Part shown: positions 23,001 to 33,483 of the stretch, piece by piece
How positions within the stretch are numbered: position 1 is the first letter of the stretch
Layout of the letters: the number at the start of each line of letters is the position of its first letter
Origin: Berberis thunbergii
Lineage: Eukaryota > Streptophyta > Magnoliopsida > Ranunculales > Berberidaceae
Assembly (NCBI GenBank): GCA_003290165.1
Contig: QNQO01000590.1
Span: forward strand, 372,001-436,000
DNA: 64,000 nt
Direction of reading: 5' to 3'
Made by a program: the position numbers and the translations under genes
The notes under the pieces: generated by a model
Seen by the model: the letters and a program-made list of their open reading frames with translations, nothing else
Told to the model about the DNA's origin: nothing
Databases searched by the model: none

Positions 23001-26000
23001 AGTTTTGTATTGAACAATGCGACGGTGACTGCAATAATCAAAACACGTAAAAGCGCGTGTGAGCAATCAACATCGTGGATAAATGGGGTGCTTATAAAAT
23101 TTGGTAATTATGAAACCAAAAGTCTAGAACTCATTTCCATCACATGATTTGATGATAGTCACAACTATTTCATTCCTTCCCAATGACACAAGTGCTACTG
23201 TCACATACTCACAGTCATGTTGTCTGTACCATATGATAAAGACTTCATGGTATAAAAGGAAAGATTTGCAAGTTTTGTGTCAAGTGTGCCCAAATCACAC
23301 ACTCAAACTATACGATAGGCTCGATAGTTTATGAGCCATAAAAGAAAAACAGAACATAGTATGTGAGACGTGAAAACAAAGTTTAACATGTCAACATCCT
23401 TGTACAAGTTCGTCAATCCACATAGATGTGTATATATGCACTAGTGCAGAAAGACATTACGACATGTCTTTTGATCAAGGTTAGGTAAAGATGAAGCTAG
23501 GCTAAACTACAGTAATGAAGATAATTATATTTTCCACCTAACTGAAATAAGTCATCTCATTGAAACTTGGATGGTGTTGCAGAGGGTTATATTACTAAGG
23601 CGTGAAGAAAGGATGAACATGAGAGGCAATCAAATTATCAAGAGACGAAATTGGTTTTTGTCAGAGCATAGGCTCAAGAACTCAAGATGTTGAACCATTC
23701 TATCTCCAAAAATATGTAGCTGACATTTGTGCCATTATGAGAGGATTTGTCTGAGACTCTGCTAACCAGACAGGATGGTTTGTTTACTCTGCTTCATGTC
23801 ATATGCTCTACAAGTGGCCTCCAGACCCCAACTTTGTGCAACCCCATCTAATTGGTCATACAAGGATAGTGACACTATATCCATTGGAACCAAAGGTGAC
23901 CCGACTATTACATGGCACAGCTGCCATGGATAGATGATTCCCATCTACACTTGGGAATCCGTAAGAGACATCAAAAAAATTTCTGGCATTCAGTTCTAGA
24001 TGATCCACGAACTGGCTCACTGAACTAGGGCATAGAAAATACGGATAATATAAATCTATCATAAATCATCCCAGATTCAACCAAGTATAGCAAACTGCAA
24101 GCAACACTTGAAATTTTTACTTACACTGGCAATGTGTACTTGGTCAGATCTTTTTCTCCTTCTAGGGTGGTAATCAAATCTATCATTTGTCCTGATGCCG
24201 TCTGAAACTCCACCTAAAGAAACATGCAATTGATCAACCAAAACATCCAACACTTACTATTAAAACTCGGCAAACCGATATTATATAATGCTATACTCAC
24301 CTCATTAAACAAATCGATCAGATCGACATAGTAAGCCTTTTCTCTGAAGTGCTTCTTGAGAATTCTTGGAATATGGTTACGAAGTAGAACACCGTCATTG
24401 CAAGCAATCATCCCGACCTACAATAAAAAATTTAAACATGTTGATATCCTAGTTTGCAAATGAAAAATGCAACAAAATTTCCTGAGAAATAACAATATAT
24501 GAAAGAATAGAGAGAGCATTTAAAAATGCTCATCCATGGCACCTTTTCCACTCTGAACCAACACGGTTGACCTCGGCGTGTGACAGAGTTATCCATGATA
24601 TCATCGAGAACGAGGAAATATGCTTGGAGCTGTTGTTGTTAAAAATGATTAGATAACCATCCACTAAAACATGCAAAAAGTTGAAAGAATAGGTCTCTTC
24701 ATACACAGACACACACCAACAAAATAAAGGAGAAGATTCACTTGGCCTACCCATTCAATGCACCAGCCAAGGGCAGACGCAAGGAAAACTTCCTCTTCAG
24801 TCAACTCTCTTTCCTTCAACAACTGGTAGCTATCAACCACTGACATTCCTCTGTTAAGCTTTCCTGGAAACAAAAACAAGCCCGATGAATACCTTTCTTA
24901 TGAAGGAATAGACTTATAACCAACATATGGAATCTTAAGGTCTCTATCCATGCCTCCAGGAACATTGTAGTCCAGCATCTGCAATAGATGAGAAACACTT
25001 GATCAGCATAAAGAACATAACCAATAGGATACAACATAAACCAATTTTCATATTGAGCTTAGACATGAAAATCATAATCTAAAAATTTGTTTAAAAGTGA
25101 GTGAAAGACTACTTCTTTTAATCACTTGTTATGAGTGAGTATTATACAATTTAAAGAATGTACTAACACTTACGTAATGATTCTGCATATTATTACTTAA
25201 TGAGGCCTAATTCTTCTTCCAACAACAACCCAAATTCATCCAAACTTCATAAAGCTCTATTTGGGTGAACATTATGGGCACACGTAAAGCTTCACTTTCT
25301 TTGTCCCCCAACCCAAGAGCATCTCCAATAGACAGTGCTCCAATAGGAGACTAAAGTTAAACTAAGTCTGAAAATATCTAAGGAAAAGGGATAGATTTAG
25401 CCAAAATATTAGACCTCTTCTCCGAAGTGCCGCTCGCCTTAGTCTCCCTACCGTCAGATTGGCTTAGATCCAACGCTGATGATAGAGACAGAGGAGATGC
25501 TCTTAGACTAAAAGTGAGGATGCTTACTCTACCCTTTAATTATATCAAATCAGACTAAACAATTGAAATAGATTTTTGCTTAGATAATGTCTGATTAAAA
25601 TATTAAACCAATCCCTTTGTGCTATTGGAGATGCTCTAAACTCTCTAAACTCAAATCTCTGATAGATTGCATCAGCTGTCATGCTTGACTATTTATTACA
25701 CCAACTCAAAATATCTCCAAATTTTCATATCATAGGCTCTAATATTATAACACAAAAATTCTAGTAAAATCTTTGAACTTCCTAAACCCAAATCCGCCAA
25801 CTTCTACCAAATCATATTCAACAAACTATACACTTCATGTTCATAGTTCAGTATCCAAATTCCCAATCCATAATCAGACCCATAATCTATGTTCCTCATA
25901 TTGAAAATCACAAATACCCAGACATCTTAAACTGACAATCTAGCATTACAAATTGAAAAAAACACTCAAACACTACTTCCAACCATACCCATTGATCTAA

Positions 26001-26203
26001 ACATGCAATTGAACCATAAAAATCACATTTTTATCAAAAACAAAGAGTGGGGGAGGGGCAATTGATCTTACTCTGTCAACCCAATCACGGGAATCGTTGG
26101 TGAACTCGAAAGCAGGATCGTTCGAGAGTTCCTGCTTCAACACAGAGTAGACCTTCAAGAAGTCCGACTTCAGATCAGCCTTCACTGATCCATTGGCTGC
26201 CAT
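17023..26203 (-). CDS. FPS: Farnesyl diphosphate synthase, 12 exons, intact
   Basis: Condenses IPP with DMAPP and then GPP to farnesyl diphosphate, feeding sterols, sesquiterpenes and prenylation; usually cytosolic. Exons in gene order: 26072-26203, 24954-24978, 24751-24863, 24543-24629, 24301-24417, 24125-24213, 22977-23028, 22784-22879, 17717-17761, 17526-17615, 17364-17435, 17023-17151. They sum to 1,047 nt, 348 residues, the family length. Both Asp-rich motifs are present: DDIMD (exon 4, with TRRGQPCWF) and DDYLD (exon 9). The C-terminus GKIYRRQK is canonical. The start [17 protein letters not shown] sits 140 bp below a TATA box; an in-frame open extension upstream is discussed separately. 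Intron 2 has a GC donor; all others are GT-AG. The 5-kb intron between exons 8 and 9 holds three Helitrons. The promoter and exon 1 are duplicated upstream. Confidence 0.97.
17828..19471 (+). mobile_element. Helitron copy 1 of a head-to-tail trimer
   Basis: It begins TCTATCTAACATTTCAC after an A and ends GTAATATACTAG. A hairpin GTGTC-AAC-GACAC lies 10 nt before the terminal CTAG. TC start, CTRR end, a 3' hairpin and insertion between A and T (the whole array is followed by T) are the Helitron hallmarks; CTAG ends are typical of Basho-type non-autonomous plant Helitrons. A 24-bp palindrome (centre CACTGTTCATGAACAGTG) lies about 30 bp inside the 5' end. No Rep or helicase domain is encoded. The 140-codon ORF at 17930 has no recognisable domain, and a TATA-like TCTATAAAC falls inside it. 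Confidence 0.88.
19472..21115 (+). mobile_element. Helitron copy 2 of a head-to-tail trimer
   Basis: Same element, starting directly after the CTAG of copy 1 with no spacer (CTAG|TCTATC). Compared with copy 1 I see only homopolymer-length differences: TATTTTCAC for TATTTCAC near the 5' end, one extra T in the run near 20206, one T fewer in CATTTGTC near 20316, and one T fewer in the run near 20650. Confidence 0.88.
21116..22760 (+). mobile_element. Helitron copy 3 of a head-to-tail trimer
   Basis: Same element again, abutting copy 2 at CTAG|TCTATC and ending CTAG before TTTCAAATAA, where FPS intron sequence resumes 24 bp from exon 8. It differs from copies 1 and 2 only in homopolymer lengths, as far as I can see by eye. 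Confidence 0.88.
25317..25636. mobile_element. MITE in FPS intron 1
   Basis: Ends GAGCATCTCCAATAG and CTATTGGAGATGCTC are exact 15-bp inverted repeats, with a further inner copy GGAGATGCTCTTAG at about 25493. This GAGCATCTCCAA terminus is common in plant MITEs. No clear target duplication. Confidence 0.65.
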
Positions 26204-26342
26204 TGCTGCTGAGGGCTCAAAGAGAGGGTAGAGATCTGATGATGAAGAAGAAGAAGATGGGTTGTTGGTTTGGGTCTCCTCTTCCTCCTCAGTAGTTGGT
26301 AGTGTTGTGTAGTCTTCTCCTGGTTGTGGCTTGGTGTTTGTG

Positions 26343-26350
26343 TTTAAATA
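26343..26350 (-). promoter_or_regulatory. TATA box of FPS
   Basis: The minus strand reads CTATTTAAACAC, 140 bp before the ATG at 26203. It is conserved in the upstream duplicate at 29128-29135. Confidence 0.6.
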
Positions 26351-27165
26351 GGAGAAGGAGAAAGGAGGCGTGCCAGATTCCACCACCAAAGAGGAGAGAC
26401 CACTTGTTGAGGACCATTCTGGTGGAATTACGAAATTGCCCTTGTTGCTGATATAATTCCACATTTTTTTTGGATTAAATAGAAAATTAAAAAAAATAAT
26501 AATAAACAAGAAATAAAAATTGCCCCTTTTTTTGTAATACTAGTCCATCCTAGATGAGAAGAAAATAGTAGGCACAATATCCCAATTGTTATCCTAAAAT
26601 CACGGGTCGATATACTAGTTTTTATATCGTATTTTCGATTACATTGTTTGAACATCGAGTTAGGATACTTTCAATTGTTTATAATTTTATTTTTAAAAAA
26701 TGTATTTGAATTTATAACTTTATGATATCTATAATTCATGAAATATAAAGAGACTCTCCATTTTAATATGGAGAAACGCATGTTCACCAAAGAACATAAA
26801 ATCTATTCTTAAATGAGTAGTTTACAAGATGGTTTATCAAATATACTCATCTAGTTATGTTAATTACTTGATTCACCAAATAGGATTAACCAAGGAATAA
26901 AGTTTATCAACTCCTATTTGAAAATACAACAAGAAAAGCTTATCAAGACCATTCGATAGTTTCACCAAAATCATCCATTGGTTAGTACAAATTCTTGCAA
27001 AAGAGATGCTAATTGACTTCAATGAAGGAACAAAACCGAAAGAATAAAACCTAAAGCTAGATTTGGAAGGGAAATCTCTAACATGCTTATAAATTTAGAG
27101 AATAGAAATAGTTAGTCTAGAGAGCCAGACCCAATACCCTTCATCATTCTAGAGATGCTCATAAT

Positions 27166-28187
27166 GCCCCAATCACACGCACAGATAGCCCTCTGACTCT
27201 GTCCTGATGCTAGGAGCCTAACTCTCTAAAATTTTTTGAATAGAAAATAGAAAATAAGGGAATAATCACTTAACTACATAGTGTGTTACAAACTTCTAGT
27301 ACAAATTTCCATCAATTTTTGCTTTTTATTGCTTAGCTAAGAGATTACTTCACTTGTGCTAATGATTCCAAACACAATCACTTCCATCACTTTCTTGCAA
27401 TTGTTAAGCATTAATTCATCAGCTTTGGTGAATAATAGGTGAGTAGTTGCATGTAATGTAATGGAATCAAATAATGTATAATACCAATATATATTTAAAG
27501 GGGGTGAGCCCTACTTTTTTTTGTTAAAGCATACTTAATATTAATTAAAAAGGGTTACAAAAAGATGATCCTGCATAAGTAGGGGATGAGCCCTAGTTGA
27601 ATGCAATGCATTGAAATGGCCGACATGTTTAATATATTTGTGTACTCTTTAGACAATAATGTTGCTTCTTGTATATGCCCCAATCACACGCACAGATAGC
27701 CCTCTGACTCTGTCCTGATGCTAGGAGCCTAACTCTCTAAAAATTTTTGAATAGAAAATAGAAAATAAGGGAATAATCACTTAACTACATAGTGTGTTAC
27801 AAACTTCTAGTACAAATTTCCATCAATTTTTGCTTTTTATTGCTTAGCTAAGAGATTACTTCACTTGTGCTAATGATTCCAAACACAATCACTTCCATCA
27901 CTTTCTTGCAATTGTTAAGCATTAATTCATTAGCTTTGGTGAATAATAGGTGAGTAGTTGCATGTAATGTAATGGAATCAAATAATGTATAATACCAATA
28001 TATATTTAAAGGGGGTGAGCCCTACTTTTTTTTGTTAAAGCATACTTAATATTAATTAAAAAGGGTTACAAAAAGATGATCCTGCATAAGTAGGGGATGA
28101 GCCCTAGTTGAATGCAATGCATTGAAATGGCCGACATGTTTAATATATTTTGTGTACTCTTTAGACAATAATGTTGCTTCTTGTATA
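27166..28187. repeat. 511-bp internal tandem duplication within unit A
   Basis: GCCCCAATCACACGCACAGA starts at 27166 and again at 27677, and both units end GCTTCTTGTATAT. The two units are almost identical. Unit B has only one copy (about 29955-30470), so this duplication is younger than the large one or was lost from B. Confidence 0.9.
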
Positions 28188-28853
28188 TGCCCATCATTCA
28201 GGATTCTAGAATTAGTCATATTTTGATGTTTCCTCATCATGCATTATCAACTAATTTATCGCAAATATTCATATATTTTGTTTAAGTATAATCATTGAAC
28301 TGAAACCGAACCAAAACCAACCCGTTTACGACCCTGGAACTGACATGAATATACAGTATATTCGAATCCAAATCGAACTATTCAACCTCCTACTAAAATA
28401 TTTGGTAAAAATCTACTCAGTTTAGTCCTTGTGTCTGGTTAGTATTCTCATGAAATATCTCCAAGTTTTCAAATCATAGGCTCTAATATTATAACACAAA
28501 AATTCTAGTAAAATCTTTGAACTTCCTAAACCCAAATCCGCCAACTTCTACCAAATCAGATTCAACCAACTATACACTTCATGTTCATAGTTCAGTATCC
28601 AAATTCCCAATCCATAATATATGTTCCTCAATATTGCAAACTAACCCAACAACAAAAAGACCCAAAATTTTAACACAACACCTTGAAAATCACAAATACC
28701 CAGACATCTTAAACTGACAATCTAGCATTATAAATCCAAAAAAACACTCGAACACTACTTCCAACCATACCCATTGATCTAAACATGTAATTGAACCATA
28801 AAAATCACATTTTTATCAAAAACAAAGAGTGGGGGAGAGGCAATTGATCTTAC

Positions 28854-28985
28854 TCTGTCAACCCAATCACGGGAATCGTTGGTGAACTCGAACGCAGGAT
28901 CGTTCAAGAGTTCCTGCTTCAACACATAGTAGACCTTCAAGAAGTCCGACTTCAGATCAGCCTTCACTGATCCATTGGCCGCCAT
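28854..28985 (-). CDS. Orphan duplicate of FPS coding exon 1, intact
   Basis: A 132-nt open exon identical in length to true FPS exon 1, starting [20 protein letters not shown]. It differs from the main exon by Ser20Tyr and Ser27Leu. The donor GTAAGATCAATTG follows in the same place, and there is no second set of downstream exons in between. By itself it cannot make an enzyme. Spliced to exon 2 at 24978 it would give a full-length FPS with two substitutions, skipping the nearer exon 1. Whether it is transcribed is unknown. Confidence 0.75.
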
Positions 28986-29127
28986 TGCTGCTGAGGGGTC
29001 AAAGAGAGGGTAGAGATCTGATGATGATGATGAAGAAGAAGATGGGTTGTTGGTTTGGGTCTCCTCTTCCTTCTCAGTTGTTGGTAGTGTTGTGTCGTCT
29101 TCTCCTGGTTGTGGCTTGGTGTCTGCC

Positions 29128-29135
29128 TTTAAATA
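29128..29135 (-). promoter_or_regulatory. TATA box of the duplicated FPS promoter
   Basis: The minus strand reads CTATTTAAAGGC, 143 bp before the duplicate ATG at 28985, matching the main promoter layout. Confidence 0.5.
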
Positions 29136-30803
29136 GAAGGAGAAAGGAGGCGTGCCAGATTCCACCACCAAAGAGGAGAGACCACTTGTTGAGGACCATT
29201 CTGGTGGAATTACGAAATTGCCCTTGTTGCTGATATAATTCCACATTTTTTTTTGATTAAATAGAAAATTAAAAAAAATTTAATAAACAAGAAATAAAAA
29301 TTGCCCTTTTTTTGTAATACTAATCCATCCTAGATGAGAAGAAAATAGTAGGCACAATATCCCAATTGTCATCCTAAAATCACGGGTCGATATACGAGTT
29401 TTTATATCGTATTTTCGATTACAATGTTTGAACATCGAGTTGGTATACTTTCAATTGTTTATAATTTTATTTTAAAAACAATGTATTTGAATTTATAACT
29501 TTATGATATCTATAATTCATGAAATATGAAGAGACTCTCCATTTTAATACGTAGAAACGCATGTTCACCAAAGAACATAAAATCTATTCTTAAATGAGTA
29601 GTTTACAAGATGGTTTATTAAATATACTCGTCTGGTTATGTTAATTACTTGATTCGCCAAATAGAATTAACCAAGGAATGAAGTTTATCAACTCCCAATT
29701 GAAAATACAACAAGAAAAGCTTATCAAGACCATTCGATAGTTTCACCAAAATCATCCATTGGTTAGTGCAAATTATTGCAACAGACATGCTAATTGACTT
29801 AAACGAAGGAACAAAACCGAAAAAATAAAACCTAAAGCTAGATTTGGAAGGGAAATCTCTAACATGCTTATAAATTTAGAGAATAGAGATAGTTTGTCTA
29901 GAGAGTCAAACCCAGTACCCTTCGTCATTCTAGAGATGTTCATAATGTCTCAATCGAAAACAATCACACGCACAAATAGCCCTTTTACTCTGTCCAACGC
30001 TAGGAGCCTGACTCTCTAAAATTTTTTGGAATAGAAAATAGAAAAGAAGGGAATAATCACTTAACTCCATAGTGTGTTACAAACTTCTAATGCAAATTTT
30101 CATCAATTTTTGCTTTTTATTGCTTAGCCAAGAGATTACTTCACTTGTGCTAATGATTCCAAACACAATCACTTCATCACTTTCTTGCAATTGTTAAGCA
30201 TTAATTCATTAGCTTTTGGTGAATAATAGGTGAGTAGTTGCAAGTAATGTAATGGAATCAAATAATGTATAATACCAAATATTTAAAGGGGGTGAGCCCT
30301 ACTTTTTTTTGTTTGTTAAAGCATACTTAATATTAATTAAAAAGGGTTACAAAAAGATGATCCTGCATAAGTAGGGGGTGAGCCCTACTTGAATGCAATG
30401 CATTGAAATGGCCGACATGTTTTATATATTTTGTGTACTCTTTAGACAATAATGTTGCTTCTAGTATATGCCCATCATTCAGGATTCTAGAATTAGTCAT
30501 ATTTTGATGTTTCCTCAGCATGCAATATCAACTAATTTATCGCAAATATTCATATATTTTGTTTAAGTATAATCATTGAACTAAAACCGAACCAAAACCA
30601 ACCCGTTTACGACCTTGGAACTAACATGAATATACAGTATATTCGAATCCAAATCGAATTATTCAACCCCTTACTAAAATATTTGATAAAAATATACTCA
30701 GTTTGGTCCTTGTGTCTGGTTAGTATTCTCATGAAGAAACGAATAGAGTTGATACTCACGTGTATAACACCATTTCCAAACACTAATAATAATAATAGAG
30801 GAA

Positions 30804-30907
30804 TTCTAAATGTCGAGGAAACGGGCGAGTAAACCAGCAAGGTGAGCCCACCCCGCCACGTCCCTCTCCTCGCTAGTTTCCTCGCCCATTTCCTCGCTCT
30901 CTAGCCT
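30804..30907. mobile_element. GC-rich hairpin element, copy 4, short
   Basis: TTCTAAATGTCGAGGAAACG on the left and CTCGCCCATTTCCTCGC on the right, with ACCAGCAAGGTG and CTCTCCTCGCTAGTTTCC inside. AATAATAATAG occurs on both sides and may be a target duplication or simple repeat. Confidence 0.6.
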
Positions 30908-30966
30908 CACTCGTAATAATAATAGCTCTCTCCCCAAGCCAAGTAAAAGGTACAAATATTTGATGG

Positions 30967-32236
30967 TGGCAATTTTGTAATTGGATGAATAAATGTGGTT
31001 GAAAGGTGAAGAACATAAGCAAGCACGTGAATAACATGTGGTAATATTAATCACACCAATCATGACCACGTTTTTTCTAAGTCATATTTAATCAAACATA
31101 AGATAATCTCACCGACGTCGAAACTGACTCTAGAGAGTCTAAGATATTAAATTCTACCTGCAAGCATTTCAATGACGAATTTTTTTTTTTTTTTTATAGT
31201 TATTGTAAGGATTGTGATTTTGTTTTTCGAGTTAATTTCAATTTCCTGATTTTAATAAATATTTCAGTGTATGAAGAAAAAATGAAAATTTTCGATAATA
31301 CATAAAATATATAATGAATTTCGAGAGTATATTAAATATGTTAAAAATTAATATGTAAGTAAATAAATATATTAAATACATTAAATAAATCCAAAATACC
31401 TATAATTACAAAATCTATGGGTGGTTTAAAAATCAATATATAAGTAGAAGAAGTGATAATTAGAAAATTATGGAATGATTTTAAAAAATTAATAAATAAT
31501 TAGAATAAATGATAGGTAGAAGAAAAAAAATTCAAAATTACGAAAAATTCCCTCGAAAAATGTATATTTGAGTAGCTAATTTTTGTATTTTTATGAAAAA
31601 AAGAAGGAAATTTACGAAAAAAACTTCGAAAAAGTGTAATTTTTTCTTTCGCCCTTTTTCTTTTCGTAATTAAAAAAACGAAAATTTCGGTGAAGTTTCG
31701 TATAATTTCACGAAATTACAATACTTGGTTATTGTAAAAATAAATGTATTTGTTATCTTGGTATCTACTAGCAAAATGTCTAGTCTATGAATTAGATTCA
31801 ATGGTGATGTGTTCAAATCCGTAATTGTCGTTTTCTTACTTGAAATAAATGAATAGCAGTGAACCAAGGACCACCATTGTGATGGCGAAAACGCTCCGAT
31901 CCGATGCTAAAATCGAATGATTGAGTAAGGATGAATGTATACTGTAAATTAGATTGTATATGCAATTTTTTCTCATCATCTTTGTTCACTTTATATAGTG
32001 AGTATTTAACTCCTTCATTGTCAAATGTGTGATAACTTAATGGTTAGCAGTGACAGATGATATTATTAGGTCACATGGTCAAACTCAGCCAACCATATCG
32101 GGAGTGGAAGGGGTTAACGGATAAAAAAAAAAAAAAAAAAAAAAACTCCATCATTGACTATGTTACCGAGGCATGATGGAGGGATGAGATTTCGCTAAAC
32201 GTCTTACCCATCAATGAGTGAATTCCCTTGGATACT
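30967..32236. repeat. Direct duplication, copy 1 (AT-rich, non-coding)
   Basis: Begins TGGCAATTTTGTAATTGGAT and runs to ATCAATGAGTGAATTCCC. The same order of sequence recurs at 32347-33483 with many substitutions. No coding frame. It contains a SINE-like insertion absent from copy 2. Confidence 0.8.
32021..32143 (+). mobile_element. SINE-like retroposon with poly-A tail
   Basis: A 123-bp insert ending in a run of about 20 A. It is flanked by AACTCCTTCATTG (32008-32020) and AACTCCATCATTG (32144-32156), a 13-bp target duplication with one mismatch. The paralogous site in copy 2 (near 33390) reads AACTCTTTCATTGAC without the insert, an empty-site control. TTAATGGTTAGCAGTG and GGTCAAACTC resemble pol III A and B boxes. 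Confidence 0.75.
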
Positions 32237-32346
32237 TTCCTCTATTGAGGACTAAATGCAAGAGATTCTGATCTCGAGATTGTGACAGCTCAGGGATCTG
32301 CTCTTGATTAGAATGCAATGGATTGAAATGGCAGACACGTGTAATA

Positions 32347-33483
32347 TGGCAATTTTGTAATTGGATGCAACGATGAGGTCGACAGGTGAAGTACATAAGC
32401 AAGCACGTGAATAACATAAGCAGCTGCAGCAAACCACAAGAGCCACATAAGCAAGCACGTGAATAACATGTGCTAATATTAATCACACCAACCATGACCA
32501 CGTTTTTTCTAAGTCCTATGTAATCAAACATAAGATAATCTCACCGTCGTCGAAACAAACTCGAGAGAGTCTAAGATATTAAATTCTACTTGCAAACATT
32601 TCAAAGACGATTTTTTTTTAAAGAGTAGTTATTGTCAAGGATTGTGATTTTGTTTTTCGAGTTAATTTTGGTTTCCTGATTTTAAGAAATATTTCGGTAT
32701 GTAAGAAAAAAATGGAATATTTTGAGAATACATGATGATATATATAATGAATTTTAAGGCTATATTAAAAAATAATATACAAGTAAATAAATGTATTAAA
32801 CACATTTAATGAAACCAAAATACTTATAACTAGAAAATTTAGGGATTGTTTAAAAAATTAATATATAAGTAAAAGAAGTGATAATTAGAAAATTATGAGA
32901 TAATTTCAAAAATCAATAAATAATTAGAATAAATAACAAGTGAAAGAAAAAAAAACTCAAAATTTACGAAAAAATGTAAATTTGAGTAGCTGGTTTTTGT
33001 ATTTTTATGAAAAAAAAATGAAATTTACGAAAAACTTCTAAATTTTTTAAAAAACCCACAACAAATTTAACTTTTTCTTTTCGTAATTTAAAAAAAATTC
33101 GGCGAAGTTTCGTATAATTTCACGAAATCACAATCCTTAGTTATTGTAAAAATAAATGTATTTGTTAACTTGGTCTCAACTAGCAGTATGTCTAGTCTAC
33201 GAATTAGATTTAAGGGTGATGTGTCAAAATCCGTCATTGTCGATTTTTGACCTACAAAAATAAATAGCAATGAACCAATGACCATCTCCAATGCTAAAGT
33301 CAAATGATTAAGGATGGATGTAGACTACAAATAAGATTGAATGTGCGAACTTTTCTCATCCTCTTTGTTCACCTTATATAGTGAGTATTTAACTCTTTCA
33401 TTGACTTTGTTATCGAGGCATGATGAAAAGAAGAGATTTCGCTGAACATCTTATCCATCAATGATTGAGTTCCCTCAGATATT
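32347..33483. repeat. Direct duplication, copy 2 (AT-rich, non-coding)
   Basis: Second copy of 30967-32236, lacking the SINE-like insert. It has a private 52-bp tandem repeat (AAGCAAGCACGTGAATAACA at about 32397 and 32449). Confidence 0.8.

Larger units (their letters stand above)
25709..28452. repeat. Tandem duplication unit A: FPS intron 1 part, exon 1, promoter
   Basis: Unit A starts AAATATCTCCAAATTTTC and is repeated as unit B from 28453 (AAATATCTCCAAGTTTTC). It includes part of intron 1, coding exon 1, the TATA box and about 1.9 kb upstream. It is about 0.5 kb longer than unit B because of an internal tandem duplication. Similarity is high but with scattered substitutions, so the duplication is not very recent. 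Confidence 0.9.
28453..30735. repeat. Tandem duplication unit B: upstream copy of the FPS 5' region
   Basis: It follows unit A directly, with no spacer, and ends at TAGTATTCTCATGAAG like the end of unit A. It carries a second TATA box, ATG, exon 1 and splice donor (separate entry). Confidence 0.9.

Noticed and set aside
27166..28187. CRISPR-like or satellite array
   Set aside because: Only two long units of 511 bp; an ordinary tandem duplication in a plant genome.
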